Source of the DNA: Lytechinus pictus
Lineage: Eukaryota; Echinodermata; Echinoidea; Temnopleuroida; Toxopneustidae
Assembly (NCBI RefSeq): GCF_037042905.1
Contig: NC_087257.1
Span: forward strand, 29,720,001 to 29,784,000
DNA length: 64,000 nucleotides
Reading direction: 5' to 3'
A program made the translations under genes and the position numbers. The notes under the pieces are model-generated. The model saw only the letters and a program-made list of their open reading frames with translations. It ran no database searches and was not told the origin of the DNA. Below are positions 48,501 to 57,660 of this stretch, in pieces (positions within the stretch are counted from its first letter, which is position 1; each line of letters starts with the position of its first letter).

Positions 48501-49498
48501 GAATTCTGACTCAATAAAAACAAGGTTAGCCTTTGAATGTCTAGCAGAATTGTGAGTCTGAGTCAAGGTTTGAAGTGCTTCACATTGTAATTTCAAGAGA
48601 TGATAAAAAGAGTCAATTCTCTGTAAAAGTCTGGTCCCGCTTGCCAATGGACACAAAACGTATTCATAATGGATACAGCGGAAAAGTAAAATTTCAGGGT
48701 GGCTCCATCCGTTTTCATCTACAGACAATAGACAAAATGGGCAAAAAATGAAATCAGTGGACGGATGCATGCTCCATGGATATAGAGCTTATGAAACACG
48801 TATGCAAATAGTACACAATGGATACATAATGTTTTCCAACCTTAAACTGCAAGTAGATCTACAACCTTTTGGTTTTAATACGAATCACTTGGTCTAATTA
48901 CCAGTTTGTCTAGAATATTCACTAAAAAGTGAAAATTGAAAATGAGAATTAGACTAAGCAGGTATAGTGTCGACCAAACAATAATTAAAGCAAATAGATC
49001 AGGGGCGCCGAGGAACGGTTTTGAAGGGGGCTGAGCTGAAAGGGGGGGGGCTGACCATGCAAAAAATCATAATCAGATGGTTATCTTTACGTTTTTGTAC
49101 ACGGTTTTTGGAAAAAAGTGCGGTTCCGCACCCCTGTAGATAGCAGACCAAATGGGTTTATAGTATGAGATCATCTTAGAAGTAGATCAAATGCATTACA
49201 GTACATTATATGTAAACTAAGTAAGATGAACCAGAATGGCACTAAATACCTTACGATAGTTGTAGATCTCTCCATTATAGAGCAATGTGAGATGAGGGAA
49301 TCCATTGATGCGGAGCGGCTGCATCCCAAAAATGTTACCAACGATGGCCAGACGATGAAAACACAGACAGCAGTTGTTAAACTTTGGGATGCTCTCAACC
49401 CGAAACGAATCAGGACCACGATGTTCAATCTTTAGTGCACTCCCTAGATGTCTGTGGACATCCACATCACTCCCAAACAATGCCCAAATACCACACAT
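33311..49498 (-). CDS. ASNS: Asparagine synthetase (glutamine-hydrolysing), ten coding exons
   Basis: The joined exons encode 566 residues (vertebrate ASNS is about 560). The enzyme makes asparagine from aspartate using ATP and ammonia released from glutamine, in the cytosol. The N-terminal glutaminase begins [11 protein letters not shown], where Cys2 (after Met removal) is the nucleophile; HRGPD and NGEIYN line the glutamine pocket. The C-terminal synthetase has the ATP pyrophosphatase loop SGGLDSS (255-261, split over exons 5 and 6), [19 protein letters not shown] (359-366), [16 protein letters not shown] and [10 protein letters not shown]. All catalytic blocks are intact and every coding junction has GT-AG borders with matching phase, so the gene looks functional. 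The introns hold minisatellites and many transposons. Identification is by similarity to the known family and is very secure. Confidence 0.97.
33600..34369. mobile_element. Diverged relative of the TTAA element at 36886, in ASNS intron 9
   Basis: In opposite orientation to 36886-37623 it shares GCCCGGGTATGCGGTTCCG, ATGCGCATGC and the poly-C words, and its right edge is AATAGGG followed by TTAA (34370-34373). The left end has decayed beyond recognition. Confidence 0.5.
34631..34868 (-). CDS. ASNS: ASNS coding exon 9
   Basis: It completes the Gly codon from exon 8, encodes [28 protein letters not shown] and [12 protein letters not shown], and ends GAAACCCAG before the donor GTTTGT. Confidence 0.95.
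35606..36814 (-). mobile_element. Composite non-autonomous element, copy 3
   Basis: Reverse orientation relative to copies 1 and 2. It begins TGGGACCTATCGCAAACC and ends near AAAGCTCGGGAAC. The hAT-like core is at about 36235-36540 and the small foldback at about 35640-35775. A 195-codon open frame (35753-36340) crosses these parts but is not conserved in the sister copies. Confidence 0.65.
36886..37623. mobile_element. piggyBac-like non-autonomous element with TTAA duplication
   Basis: The right tip reversed reads CCCTAAACAGGCCGGGG and the left tip TCCTAACGAGGCCGGG. TTAA lies on both sides (36882-36885, 37624-37627), within the 45-bp minisatellite whose unbroken unit reads GCTAAAGGC. A CCC-type tip plus TTAA fits the piggyBac superfamily. 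It is 738 bp and has no transposase. Confidence 0.7.
37690..38912 (-). mobile_element. Composite non-autonomous element, copy 4
   Basis: Begins TGGGACCTTTCGCATTCC and ends CGAAAGGTCGAG. AAT occurs just before it and just after it in a way that adds one AAT to the unbroken minisatellite, compatible with a 3-bp target duplication. It has the same internal order as copy 3. Confidence 0.65.
39127..39334 (-). CDS. ASNS: ASNS coding exon 8
   Basis: Encodes [31 protein letters not shown] and [17 protein letters not shown], including the synthetase loop FSGEGSDE. The donor GTAAGC follows after two bases of the next Gly codon. Confidence 0.95.
39536..39965. repeat. ~25-bp minisatellite in ASNS intron 7
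   Basis: The unit is AGCATAAGAGATAGATAACA with minor changes, about 16 copies. Stop-poor minus-strand frames run through it but are repetitive and not coding. Confidence 0.8.
40476..40602 (-). CDS. ASNS: ASNS coding exon 7
   Basis: Encodes [19 protein letters not shown] and ending [11 protein letters not shown], between the acceptor CAG and the donor GTAAGG. Confidence 0.95.
40801..41377. mobile_element. TTAA-type foldback element (family 1), in ASNS intron 6
   Basis: Begins AGGACAAGTCTAACCC and ends GGTGGACTTGACCT. The flanks have drifted (CTAA on the left, TTGG on the right), so this is an older copy. Confidence 0.6.
41473..41943 (-). repeat. 76-bp tandem repeat made of the ASNS exon 6 end plus its splice donor
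   Basis: Units start GATATTAAGGATAGTTTACC or a near form at 41473, 41549, 41625, 41701 and 41925; the last abuts the true exon. Each unit holds 19 bp of intron, including the GTAAAC donor, and 57 bp derived from the exon end. Four decoy donor copies therefore follow the real one in the transcript. A 2-base deletion (AAACTCTC for AAACATTCTC) breaks the reading frame in the copies. The fourth unit contains the MITE 41742-41888. Confidence 0.85.
41742..41888. mobile_element. 147-bp foldback MITE inside the exon-derived repeat
   Basis: GGGTCCCGTTTC and AAAGGACTTGCAACTGTTGT at the left are mirrored at the right (ending GAAACGGGACCC). The 148-bp excess of this unit over the 76-bp period equals the insertion. 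Confidence 0.75.
41944..42071 (-). CDS. ASNS: ASNS coding exon 6
   Basis: Completes the SGGLDSS ATP loop and encodes [15 protein letters not shown] and VAARK, with the donor GTAAAC immediately after. Its last 57 bp were copied into the downstream intron (see 41473). Confidence 0.95.
42822..42962. mobile_element. Small foldback MITE
   Basis: GGGAGCGTTTCATCAACATT at the left is mirrored by CCTTTCATGAAACTCTCTCC at the right. It belongs to the same general class as 41742 and 57656 (GGG-tip followed by a GTTTCAT-like word). Confidence 0.55.
43007..43430. repeat. 70/71-bp minisatellite, six copies
   Basis: Units start at 43007, 43077, 43147, 43218, 43288 and 43359 with CCAACTACAGCCAGACTTCT. Alternate units share changes (CCATTCGCC versus CCATTCACC), giving a 141-bp higher-order period. 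A 206-codon open frame over it is an artefact. Confidence 0.8.
43770..43862 (-). CDS. ASNS: ASNS coding exon 5
   Basis: Encodes [20 protein letters not shown] and IGCMLSG, ending inside the ATP loop, one base into its first Gly codon. Donor GTAAAT. Confidence 0.95.
44180..44755. repeat. 32-bp minisatellite built of two 16-mers, ASNS intron 4
   Basis: The pattern is CACTTGGTATGATAGT plus CACTTGGTTTAAACAT, repeated about 17 times. Variants (GTGTAAACAT, CGCTTGG) occur in alternating runs, suggesting expansion by blocks. Confidence 0.8.
45052..45237 (-). CDS. ASNS: ASNS coding exon 4
   Basis: Encodes [33 protein letters not shown] and a linker leading to the synthetase domain. This is the least conserved stretch compared with vertebrates, as usual for the interdomain linker. 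Confidence 0.92.
45603..45693 (-). CDS. ASNS: ASNS coding exon 3
   Basis: Encodes [15 protein letters not shown] and ALSSEAKG, conserved glutaminase-domain segments. Borders are TTAG acceptor and GTAATA donor. Confidence 0.95.
45700..47670. other. ASNS intron 2, no recognised element
   Basis: A 2-kb AT-rich intron without identifiable repeats, unlike its neighbours. No nested gene seen. Confidence 0.5.
47677..47823 (-). CDS. ASNS: ASNS coding exon 2
   Basis: Encodes [36 protein letters not shown] and DTANRQ. It is 49 codons in phase 0, with a GACAG acceptor and GTAAAT donor. Confidence 0.95.
47824..49249. other. ASNS intron 1 (coding), AT-rich
   Basis: Holds an AAT/AAC low-complexity stretch at about 48095-48190. 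A CAGGGGCGCCGAGG word near 49000, followed by a G run, resembles a solo hAT-like end. No exon seen. Confidence 0.4.
49250..49498 (-). CDS. ASNS: ASNS coding exon 1 (start codon, Cys2)
   Basis: The start is fixed by the invariant MCGIW sequence, since Cys2 must become N-terminal. It encodes [24 protein letters not shown] and NGEIYNYRK. The exon continues 19 nt upstream as leader to an acceptor AG at 49518-49519. Confidence 0.96.
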
Positions 49499-49517
49499 CT
49501 TAAATTCACTGTTCGAC
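49499..49517 (-). other. ASNS: ASNS 5' untranslated part of the first coding exon
   Basis: A TTTCATTTCAG acceptor precedes GTCGAACAG, 19 nt before the ATG. The transcript must therefore have at least one further noncoding exon upstream. Confidence 0.75.
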
Positions 49518-49842
49518 CTGAAATGAAAATAAAAATTAATATTACACTGCACAGCAAAGTCAAATTTTGATGACTGTCTCCACAACCTTATAACCTCATC
49601 AGGATGTGATTGTTTGGCAAAGTTAAAAAACAAGGGGGTACAGATTCCAAATTTCATCATATTTAAGGAAAAGCTAAATTCATGGTTAAAAAAATTACTA
49701 ACTTTGTAACAATTCAATAAAAAAAAAGCAACAGAATATTTACTAGTAGATTTTGAAAATGTTTTGTGTGGAAAATTCTTATTTTGCACAAATAAACACG
49801 TTTATCATGACTAAAATTCATGGTGTCCCCTACCAAACTTAA

Positions 49843-51056
49843 AGGTCAAGTCCACCCCAAAAAAATGTTGATTTGAATGAATAGGGATAAATCAAACAAA
49901 CATAACGCTGAAAATTTCATCAAAATCGGATGTAAAATAAAAAAGTTAGGCATTTTGAAGTTGCGCTTAGTTTTCACAAAACAGTGATATGCACAACTCA
50001 GTGACATGCAAATGGGTCAGTCGATGATGTCCATCACTCACTATTTCTTTTGTTTTTTATTATTTGAATTATACAATATTTCATTTTTTACATATTTTAC
50101 AATAAGGACCAACTTGACTGAACCATACATGTATATTATTAAACAAGGCTAATTCTACATGTTCATGGAGGAATTAATCGTTGTTTTCCTTGACAATGAG
50201 GAAAAATTAGAACATTTTATATAATAAAATACAAAAGAAATAGTGAGTGGATGACGTCATCGGTCTCCTCATTTTGCATACCAACCAGGATGTGCATATA
50301 ACTGTTTTGTGAAATTAAAGGTCAAGTCCACCACAGCAAAATGTTGATTTAAATAAATAGAGAAAAATCAAACTAGCATAACACCGAAAATTTCATCAAA
50401 ATTGGATGTAAAATAAGAAAGTTATGGCATTTTAAAGTATCGCTTATTTTTCACAAAACAGTGATATGCACAACTCACTGACATGCAAATGAGTCAGTCG
50501 ATGATGTCCATCACTCACTATTTCTTTTGTTTTTTATTGTTTGAATTATACAATATTTCATTTTTTACAGATTTGACCATAGGGAACGACTTGACTGAAC
50601 CATATAGTATTAAACAATGCTGAATCCATATATATAGGGAGGAATTAATCACTGTTTCACCTGACAATGAGGAGAAAATTAGAATATTTCATATTTCATA
50701 TAATAAAATACAAAAGAAATAGTGAGTGGATGACGTCATTAGTCTCCTCATTTGCATACCGACCAGGATGTGCATATCACTGTTTTGTGAAAATTAAGTG
50801 AAACTTTAGAATGTCATAACTTTCTTATTTTACATCCGATTTTGATGAAATTTTCAGTGATATGCTAAGCTTGTTGGATTTATCTCTTTTTATTCAAATA
50901 ATTTTTTTGTTGGGGTGGACTTGTCCTTTAAGCGAAACTTTCAAATGTCACAACTTTCTTATTTTACATCCGATTTTGATGAAATTTTCAGTGTTATGCT
51001 TGTTGGATTTTTCTTTTTTATTCAAATCAACTTATTGTTGGTGGTGGACTTGTCCC
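49843..51056. mobile_element. TTAA-type foldback element (family 1), hosting a second copy
   Basis: TTAA is at 49839-49842 and 51057-51060. Without the nested copy 50319-50927 and its duplicated TTAA it is about 600 bp. The right arm carries TGACGTCA at 50252-50259. Confidence 0.8.
50319..50927. mobile_element. TTAA-type foldback element (family 1), nested in its own kind
   Basis: Inserted into the word GTGAAATTAAGCGAAAC of the host copy. The result has TTAA on both sides (50315-50318, 50928-50931), so the target duplication is read directly. Tips AGGTCAAGTCCACC and GGTGGACTTGTCCT. TGACGTCA at 50731-50738. Confidence 0.85.
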
Positions 51057-51060
51057 TTAA

Positions 51061-51650
51061 AGGACAAGTCCACCCCAACAAAAAGTTGATTTGAATAAAA
51101 AGAGAAAAATCCAACAATCATAACACTGAAAATTTCTTCAAAATCGGATGTAAAATAAGAAAGTTATGACATTTTAAAGTTTCGCTTATTTCACAAAACA
51201 GTTCTATGCACATCCTGGCTGGTATGCAAATGAAGAGACTATGACGTCATCCACTCACTATTTCTTTTGCATTTTATTATATGAAATATGAAATATTCTA
51301 ATTTTCTCCTCATTGTCAAGTAAAACAACGGTTAATTCCTCCCTGAACATGTGGAATTAGGATTGTTTAATACCATATGGTTCAGTCAAGTTGGTCCTTC
51401 TTGTCAAATCTATAAAAAATGAAATATTGTATAATTCAAACAATAAAAAACAAAAGAAATAGTGAGTGATGGACATCATCGACTGACTAACCTAGTTATG
51501 CATATCACTGTTTTGGGAAAAATAAGCGAAACTTTAAAATGTCATAACTTTCTTATTTTACATCCGATTTTGATGAAATTTTCAGCACTATGCTAGTTTG
51601 ATTTTTCTCAATTTATTCAAGTCAGAATTTTTCTGGGGTGGACTTGACCT
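51061..51650. mobile_element. TTAA-type foldback element (family 1), adjacent copy
   Basis: Shares the TTAA at 51057-51060 with the previous copy and has TTAA at 51651-51654. Tips AGGACAAGTCCACCCC and GGGGTGGACTTGACCT. TGACGTCA at 51242-51249. Confidence 0.8.
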
Positions 51651-51963
51651 TTAATTTTGGTCATTGACACTGGGCAAAATCAATTAGCTGGACATTTATA
51701 CCAAACCAAGTCAAGCCCTTGTTTTCCGTTCGGTTTGGTTCGGAAGTTTGGTTCAGTGAACTCCCATTTGGTTCAGCTACAGCACTATGTACAGTGTACT
51801 TTAAAGCTTTGGTTGTCAAATTAAATTCACAGAACAAACTTGACAGAAAGTTTCAACCCTGTAAAACTGATACATAAATAATCATATAATGTGACTGACA
51901 ATGTGAGCATTTGCCAATATGCCTTCCCCTCAACCCCCCCCCCCTCCCTGGAAATTAGAGGAT

Positions 51964-52493
51964 GGGTACATGTTAACAATAAGTTGATTTGAATAAAAAG
52001 AGAAAAATCAAATAATCAAATTGAAAGTTTCATCAAAATTGGATGCAAAATAAAAATAATTCATAGACTTTGTACAACATCAACCACTTACTGTAATTGC
52101 ATTGAAATACATGTAATATTTATTAAAATTTTTCTCCACATTCATCGTCATGTGAAACAAATGTTTATTCCTCTCTGAACATGTGGAATTACTATTGTTT
52201 TTAAATTTTTTGTTCAGTCAAGTTGGTCCCCGATGTCTGTAAAAATTGAAATATTTTCTTTTTATTCAAACAATAAAAAAGAAAGAAATAGTGAGTAAAT
52301 GACATTAACAACTTCTCATTTGACTATCACTGAGTTGTGCATATTTAAAACTGTTTTGTAAAAAATAAGCTAAACTTTAAAATGTCATTTTTATTTTCAT
52401 TTACTACTGATTTTGATGAAATTTTCAGTGTTATGTTAGTTTAATTTTTCTTTCATGAATCAAATAAACAATTTTCTTGTGTAAAGTTGACCT
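51964..52493. mobile_element. Diverged family 1 foldback
   Basis: It retains AAGTTGATTTGAATAAAAAG, TTTCATCAAAATTGGATG and the mirrored right arm ending AGTTGACCT next to TTAA (52494-52497). It is more degraded than its neighbours. Confidence 0.55.
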
Positions 52494-52497
52494 TTAA

Positions 52498-53379
52498 AGG
52501 GATGGTCCAGGCTGGAGATATCTATATCTCAATAAATAGAGGAAAATTCACAAAGCAGAATGCTGAAAATTAGATCAAAATCGGATAACAAATAACAAAG
52601 TTATTGAATTTTAAAGTTTTACATTATTCCGGTGAGACAATTCTAATAATAATAATAATAATTGGCATTTATATAGGGCTTCATCAATCTACGACTGTTC
52701 AAAGCGCTTGACAATTATTATTACCCGGTCACTGGATTCATAGCATTTCAAGCAGCCTGTTAGGCGCAAACTTGCTAAACCAATCACAATGATGGTTGTT
52801 TCCTATCCGTACCCAATTAATGTAGCACCTGGGTGAGAGTGGCAATGTGTGGATTGACGCCTTGCCAAAGGGCGCTAGGCCATGGTGGGATTCGAACACA
52901 CGACCCTCTAATTACAAGGCGAGAGTCAGAGCTGCTACACCACGGCGCTTCTAGGAATGTCTTTATGAATATCCACACTTGTTCTTTTGTATTTTATTAT
53001 ATGAAATTAGGTTTATTCAAATATTCAAAAATTTTCTACCAAGAACTAAAATAATTAGATTGAAACTGATTAAGGGCATTAGTTATTTACTGCCGCAACT
53101 TATTTCATCACAATGGTGACACATCATTTACATATGCATGAAAAAAATGAAACATTTATGATTTTATATAATAACATAAGAAAAAGGAAAGTGGGGCTGT
53201 GACATCATCAGCCCACCTAATGAATATTCATGATGAAGTGTTTTCACAAAATATTGATGAACTTTAGAATTCAATAACTTTGTCATTTGTTATCCGATTT
53301 TGAACTAATTTTCAGCATTTTGCTCTGTGAATTTTACTCTATTTATTTAGATATGAATATTTTAAGCCCGGACCATCCC
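52498..53379. mobile_element. TTAA-type foldback element (family 2) with an inserted SINE
   Basis: Starts AGGGATGGTCCAGGCTGG after TTAA (52494-52497) and ends CCGGACCATCCC before TTAA (53380-53383). The SINE 52644-52952 interrupts the left arm at the word CTTCTAGG, which is uninterrupted as GTTCTAGG in the copy at 5804. Confidence 0.7.
52644..52952 (-). mobile_element. tRNA-derived SINE
   Basis: Minus strand: GCGCCGTGGTGTAGCAGCTC head (A box), GTGTTCGAATCCCACC (B box), body with GCACC/CCCAGGTG words, and tail with (ATT)n. TTCTA lies on both sides, a short probable target duplication. Confidence 0.75.
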
Positions 53380-53383
53380 TTAA

Positions 53384-54080
53384 ATAAGGGCCAGATATAT
53401 AACGACATATGATTATGCTAACATAACCCTTTACAAAATACAAATGCCAACTTTATAGATCACACTTCAATGGAGTGCCACTTGCAAACTCGTTTTTTTT
53501 ACGTTCTTGTACAAGCTATGGCCAATAACACCTAATATTTTTTGCATTAAAAAATGGTTTATCATCTTCTCTCTTTTATCAAATACATTTAAATGATTTT
53601 ATTTTTTTAATTTTTTTTTCAAGCCGTAACTAATTTTGAAATAATCTTTTTTTTTGAGAGGAAATCTATTTAAATATCTACTTATCTAAATCTATTTATA
53701 TCTACTTTAATAGTGTGGTATGAATGTATTGAGTAGCGAATAGTTGTTTTATCATCCAAATGGGCCTTTACCAAGTTGATAGCTCCATGCCTTTACTATT
53801 AAAAGTCCCTGAGTTATTTATGGGTAAATTATGAGGATATAAAAATTATAAGAGGCTTAAAAATATAGCATCTTTATGCTCTTGAAGCTGATCAAATTAT
53901 TTCCCCAACTATGGCTTAAAAAGAGAAGGTGACTTTCACCTCTCCTGTTGTCCCGACATCCACCTGCCATGTAACACACACGTGCATCTCCCATGCAGAA
54001 TAGTCATATGGTCAAGGTTGACCAACTCACAAAGGGGATCTCTGTGTGGTGCATATACTCAACTGCACTTTGATACTTGG
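53384..54080. other. AT-rich spacer, no gene seen
   Basis: Nothing that I can support on either strand. Confidence 0.4.
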
Positions 54081-54089
54081 TATCACTAT

Positions 54090-54302
54090 CATATTATTAC
54101 ACCGGCTGTAGCTGAGCCGCCATATTAATAGGCGCTAAAGCGTTCAAGGAAAATCCTACCGGGTACCCATTCACCTCACCTGGGTCGAGTGCAGCACAAT
54201 GTGGATAAATTTCTTGCCGAAGGAAATTATGCCATGGCTGGGATTCGAACCCTCGACCCTGTTTCAAAGTCCGGAGACTAATCTACTGGGCCACAAAGCT
54301 CC
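54090..54302 (-). mobile_element. tRNA-derived SINE, 3'-shortened
   Basis: Minus strand: GGAGCTTTGTGGCCCAGTAG head, GGGTTCGAATCCCAGCC B box, CACCCAGGTGAGGT-like body. It ends in a short AAT-rich remnant without the full tail. Confidence 0.7.
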
Positions 54303-54860
54303 AAATTGGGAGGTACTTCCATATGGTTTTATATCCTACATTGATTAAATCCTGTATAGTGATTCAATGGTTCAAAAAGCATCATGTGACCAAACATATT
54401 TCAACTATAATGTTGCATGATGTCAGACCTCAATATATTTTTCGCTATACCAATATTCTGACGTCATTATTTATAAAACTGGATATTTAGCTAAACTCTC
54501 AGGCGCACTGGCCAGTGAGCTGTCTCTCACGGGAAGTCCTGTGATGCGTCGGCGCAGGGACTAATCCGTGTTCCCATGAGCACGGTGGCTTGGAGAAAAG
54601 TAGGTAATTCAACACAAGTAACCAGACTTTGCAATCTCAGTGCATAGATTTTGGTTTTAAATTATCAAAAGTAGGATATAAAACAAATAAATCAGGCATT
54701 TCATTTGAAAGCATAGTGGGATTATAAACCCTCGGTTGAACTGGCAAAACTATTATATCAGTATTAGCAACTGCAATACCAACCTCGGATAAACTTTCTC
54801 AAACAGGGAATAATATTCCTGGTATTGCATCGCAATTTGCTCCACATTTTTTAAAGATAA

Positions 54861-55946
54861 ACAGTCAGTCCGCAAGCCCCTGTGTTAATGAGCAAATGAG
54901 CAAGATTTATCCAAGTCCTCTCGTGGCTGAATTCATGTCCCTGCAAAATCTCGTGAATTGTGAGACTTTCTTTCTCAAAGAATTTAACCACTTTCTCCTT
55001 GAGTAATATTGATTAATTTTGTACCATGGGCAAGAGTAAATGTTACTCTTTTATATTGGTCATTTCTTTTGAATGAAATATTTTGATAAATAAGTGATTT
55101 TTTTACCTGCAAAGATACATCAAACAGAATTTACTTCCTCTGTTTTCACTTGCAAATTGTGCAACATTTTGTGCTTTAGGCACCAACATTATTTATATCA
55201 CCAGAAAGCTCAAACTCTTTACTTTCTTACAATGTCACTCTTGTAATGTGGCATCTTTTAGATGGGTCAGCAGCCAGCTTTTTCCATCAAGATGCAAGAC
55301 GAGATTTCTGAAATTTCTGAGTAACATAAAATCCAGAGTTCTGATTGGCTGAATAATGTTTACAGAACAACTGGCGCGGGTAATTTGAAGAGATTACCAC
55401 ATGGTGAGTGTGACCTTGCAGAGGCCCAGTGTGGGGAACATTGGAATTTGCGTGGGTTTGTGGTCTCTATGACCAATCAGAGCGCAGTATTCTTGTTTTT
55501 GAGCTGCTAAATGTACTTGGCCTATGAAAAGCTGGCTGCTGACCCATCTAAAATACATCTTCTTATAAAAATTATATCATATTAAAGCTTAGATCTTCAG
55601 CTTTATCATGATTTAAAAATCATTTGTGCCCAAACAGAAATTAAGTGTGAAAACAACAACTTTTGTTGCATGAAAAAAAAATATTTTGTTTCATGATTTA
55701 GATCAAAAGTTTTTCCTATATTACAACATCCTTTAAAAAATCAAAACACATGACCTGAAAGAATGATTCTTCTTCTTTACAAAGATATCAAAAACATGAA
55801 ATTTGGTCAATATTTAGAGCAGCAATGGCCGAATAAAAAGAGGTGTTTTGGTTCGCACCAAGCTCATTAACTATGCAAAAACCCTCTAGTCATGAATATC
55901 ACTTGGATAAAAGAAGCTACTTTTTCAGGGCTTGCGGACTGACTGT
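54861..55946. mobile_element. 1.1-kb inverted-repeat element carrying a nested MITE
   Basis: The tips ACAGTCAGTCCGCAAGCCC (left) and their exact reverse at 55928-55946 match over 19 bp. Further mirrored words lie inside (TTTATCCAAGT, GAATTCATG). TA follows the left-equivalent base only on the right side, so the target duplication is eroded. Probably Tc1/mariner class. Confidence 0.65.
55261..55548. mobile_element. 288-bp TA-flanked MITE nested in the 54861 element
   Basis: Tips GATGGGTCAGCAGCCAGCTT and the exact reverse, with TA on both sides (55259-55260, 55549-55550). Confidence 0.75.
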
Positions 55947-55949
55947 AAA

Positions 55950-56835
55950 TGCCAGTTGTGGTAACGATTTCAAAATGAGTTCGTACAGAATCCAATAAAA
56001 TGACCACCAAAGTGTCTGTTAATATACATGTATGCCAAAGAATTCTGAAAGAAATTGTGTAATTGCTGAGAGATTAGCAAATAAGCACAGGATTCGGGTC
56101 AAGTGTCGGGCCGACATTTAAAGGAATAATAATACACTGTCCCACGTGCGCTTATCTGTGTTGGTGATCTTCAGTGTGAACATTTTCCAGCGTAGATTTC
56201 AAGATTTCACAAAGTTCAGTTTATGTAACTACCAGATCTATATCCTCGATGATATAGTGACAATTACCGGTAAGCCTGGTTTTACAGACTTTCTCGTGAA
56301 TTCACTGTTTACTGCAACTACTTCCATTTATCTTTAAAGACTGCTACGCAGAAAGTCTTTTGTATAGCATATTTCTACATACAGTGTAGGACTGTACATT
56401 ACTTACCGGTAGTTGAGAGCTTTTCTCTTATGACCAGATATGCTATTCAAATTTGTAAAGCAAAATTATTCCATGTCAAAGCCTGATATATAGTGTAAAT
56501 CAAATTGCAATAAAGCTATTAATACTAGCATGTTTAATTCGAAAACTTCTTAGGAAATTATCATTCTTATACTGATAAATGCACACTTTGATGAATTCAA
56601 ATGCAGATTGAAACTTGTTACAGACTTAAGGCAGATCCAGGATTTTCCTTAAGGGCAGGGCATATTTTTTCAAGGAAATTATGACAAGGGAAAAAAGGTC
56701 CTCACTTCTGCATGCACAACATATTGGGACATATTCCAATTAATAGAATTAAACATATTTGTTGCGACTTTCAAAAGGAAAGAAAGGGATAGGGTTTTGA
56801 TTTTTATGTTAGGTAATACATTAGGCTTAGGATAT
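55950..56835. other. Unassigned spacer
   Basis: Short open frames only; no exon borders or repeat ends that I can support. Confidence 0.35.
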
Positions 56836-56839
56836 GCAG

Positions 56840-56935
56840 CTTGAGCTAAAGCCGGGGGAATAATAACATTGCGCCTCGGAATAGAATATTTCAAGATAGA
56901 TGGCACTGCATAAATGCCTATTATTATTATATGGT
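56840..56935 (+). mobile_element. SINE 3' fragment
   Basis: AAAGCCGGGGGAATAATAAC, GCGCCTCGGAATAGAATATT and GCCTATTATTATTAT are the reverse of the tail of the SINE at 18209, so this is the same family in the opposite orientation, lacking its head. Confidence 0.6.
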
Positions 56936-57309
56936 AATTGTTTACAAATCAAGGATTGCAGTTATATGGGCATGATCGGCCTAGTCACTCATTCAAGTGT
57001 GTGGAATAATTACAGCGGAGTAATTGTCGCCGGAGCAAATGTCATGGAACCAGGCCTACATTATTGTATAGTTCTAACTACATGTCGCTAGTTTTTTTTT
57101 TTAATAATACTTAAGATCACAAAATCACAATTGAATCAAAATTCATACAAAACTTTTTAATTGATTATTCCAATTTTATTAGACATCAATCTCTCAATAT
57201 TTCTTTCATAATTTACAATCACTAAGGGATTAGTAATAAATTCTTCTACAAGTTCTAACGTTGGAAATCTTTCTAAATATATATTATAGATCTATAACGT
57301 TAGACTAAC

Positions 57310-57660
57310 CCAGGGAACTCCGGCCCGCTTTGCGGGCCGGAGCCCATTAGGACTTTACCGTGTAATAGGAGGTGGACATATACTCTCTTAAATGGGGTCG
57401 CAATTACATGTAGCACTAAAAATAAAAGGGGAAAATATAAATTAAATATAAATAAAGAACTTTTCCTTTTTTTGAGGGTCCAGTTTGTGCCTCGATGTCA
57501 GGATTCTGTGTCTCACGATAGACCTTCATCCACATAATCGAGGTAAGTGCATAATTTACATTTTCCCCTTTTATTTTTAGTGCTACATGCTATTGCAACC
57601 GCATTCTACCCCATTATGGAGAGCATATGTCCGCCTCGTATTACATGGACGAGTCCAGGG
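57310..57660. mobile_element. Foldback with ~85-bp arms
   Basis: TGTAGCACTAAAAATAAAAG (57407-57426) and its reverse (57570-57589) are part of arms that extend outward through GGAGGTGGACATAT and its mirrored form. A GGCCCGCTTTGCGGGCC hairpin sits at the left edge (about 57322-57340). Confidence 0.6.
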
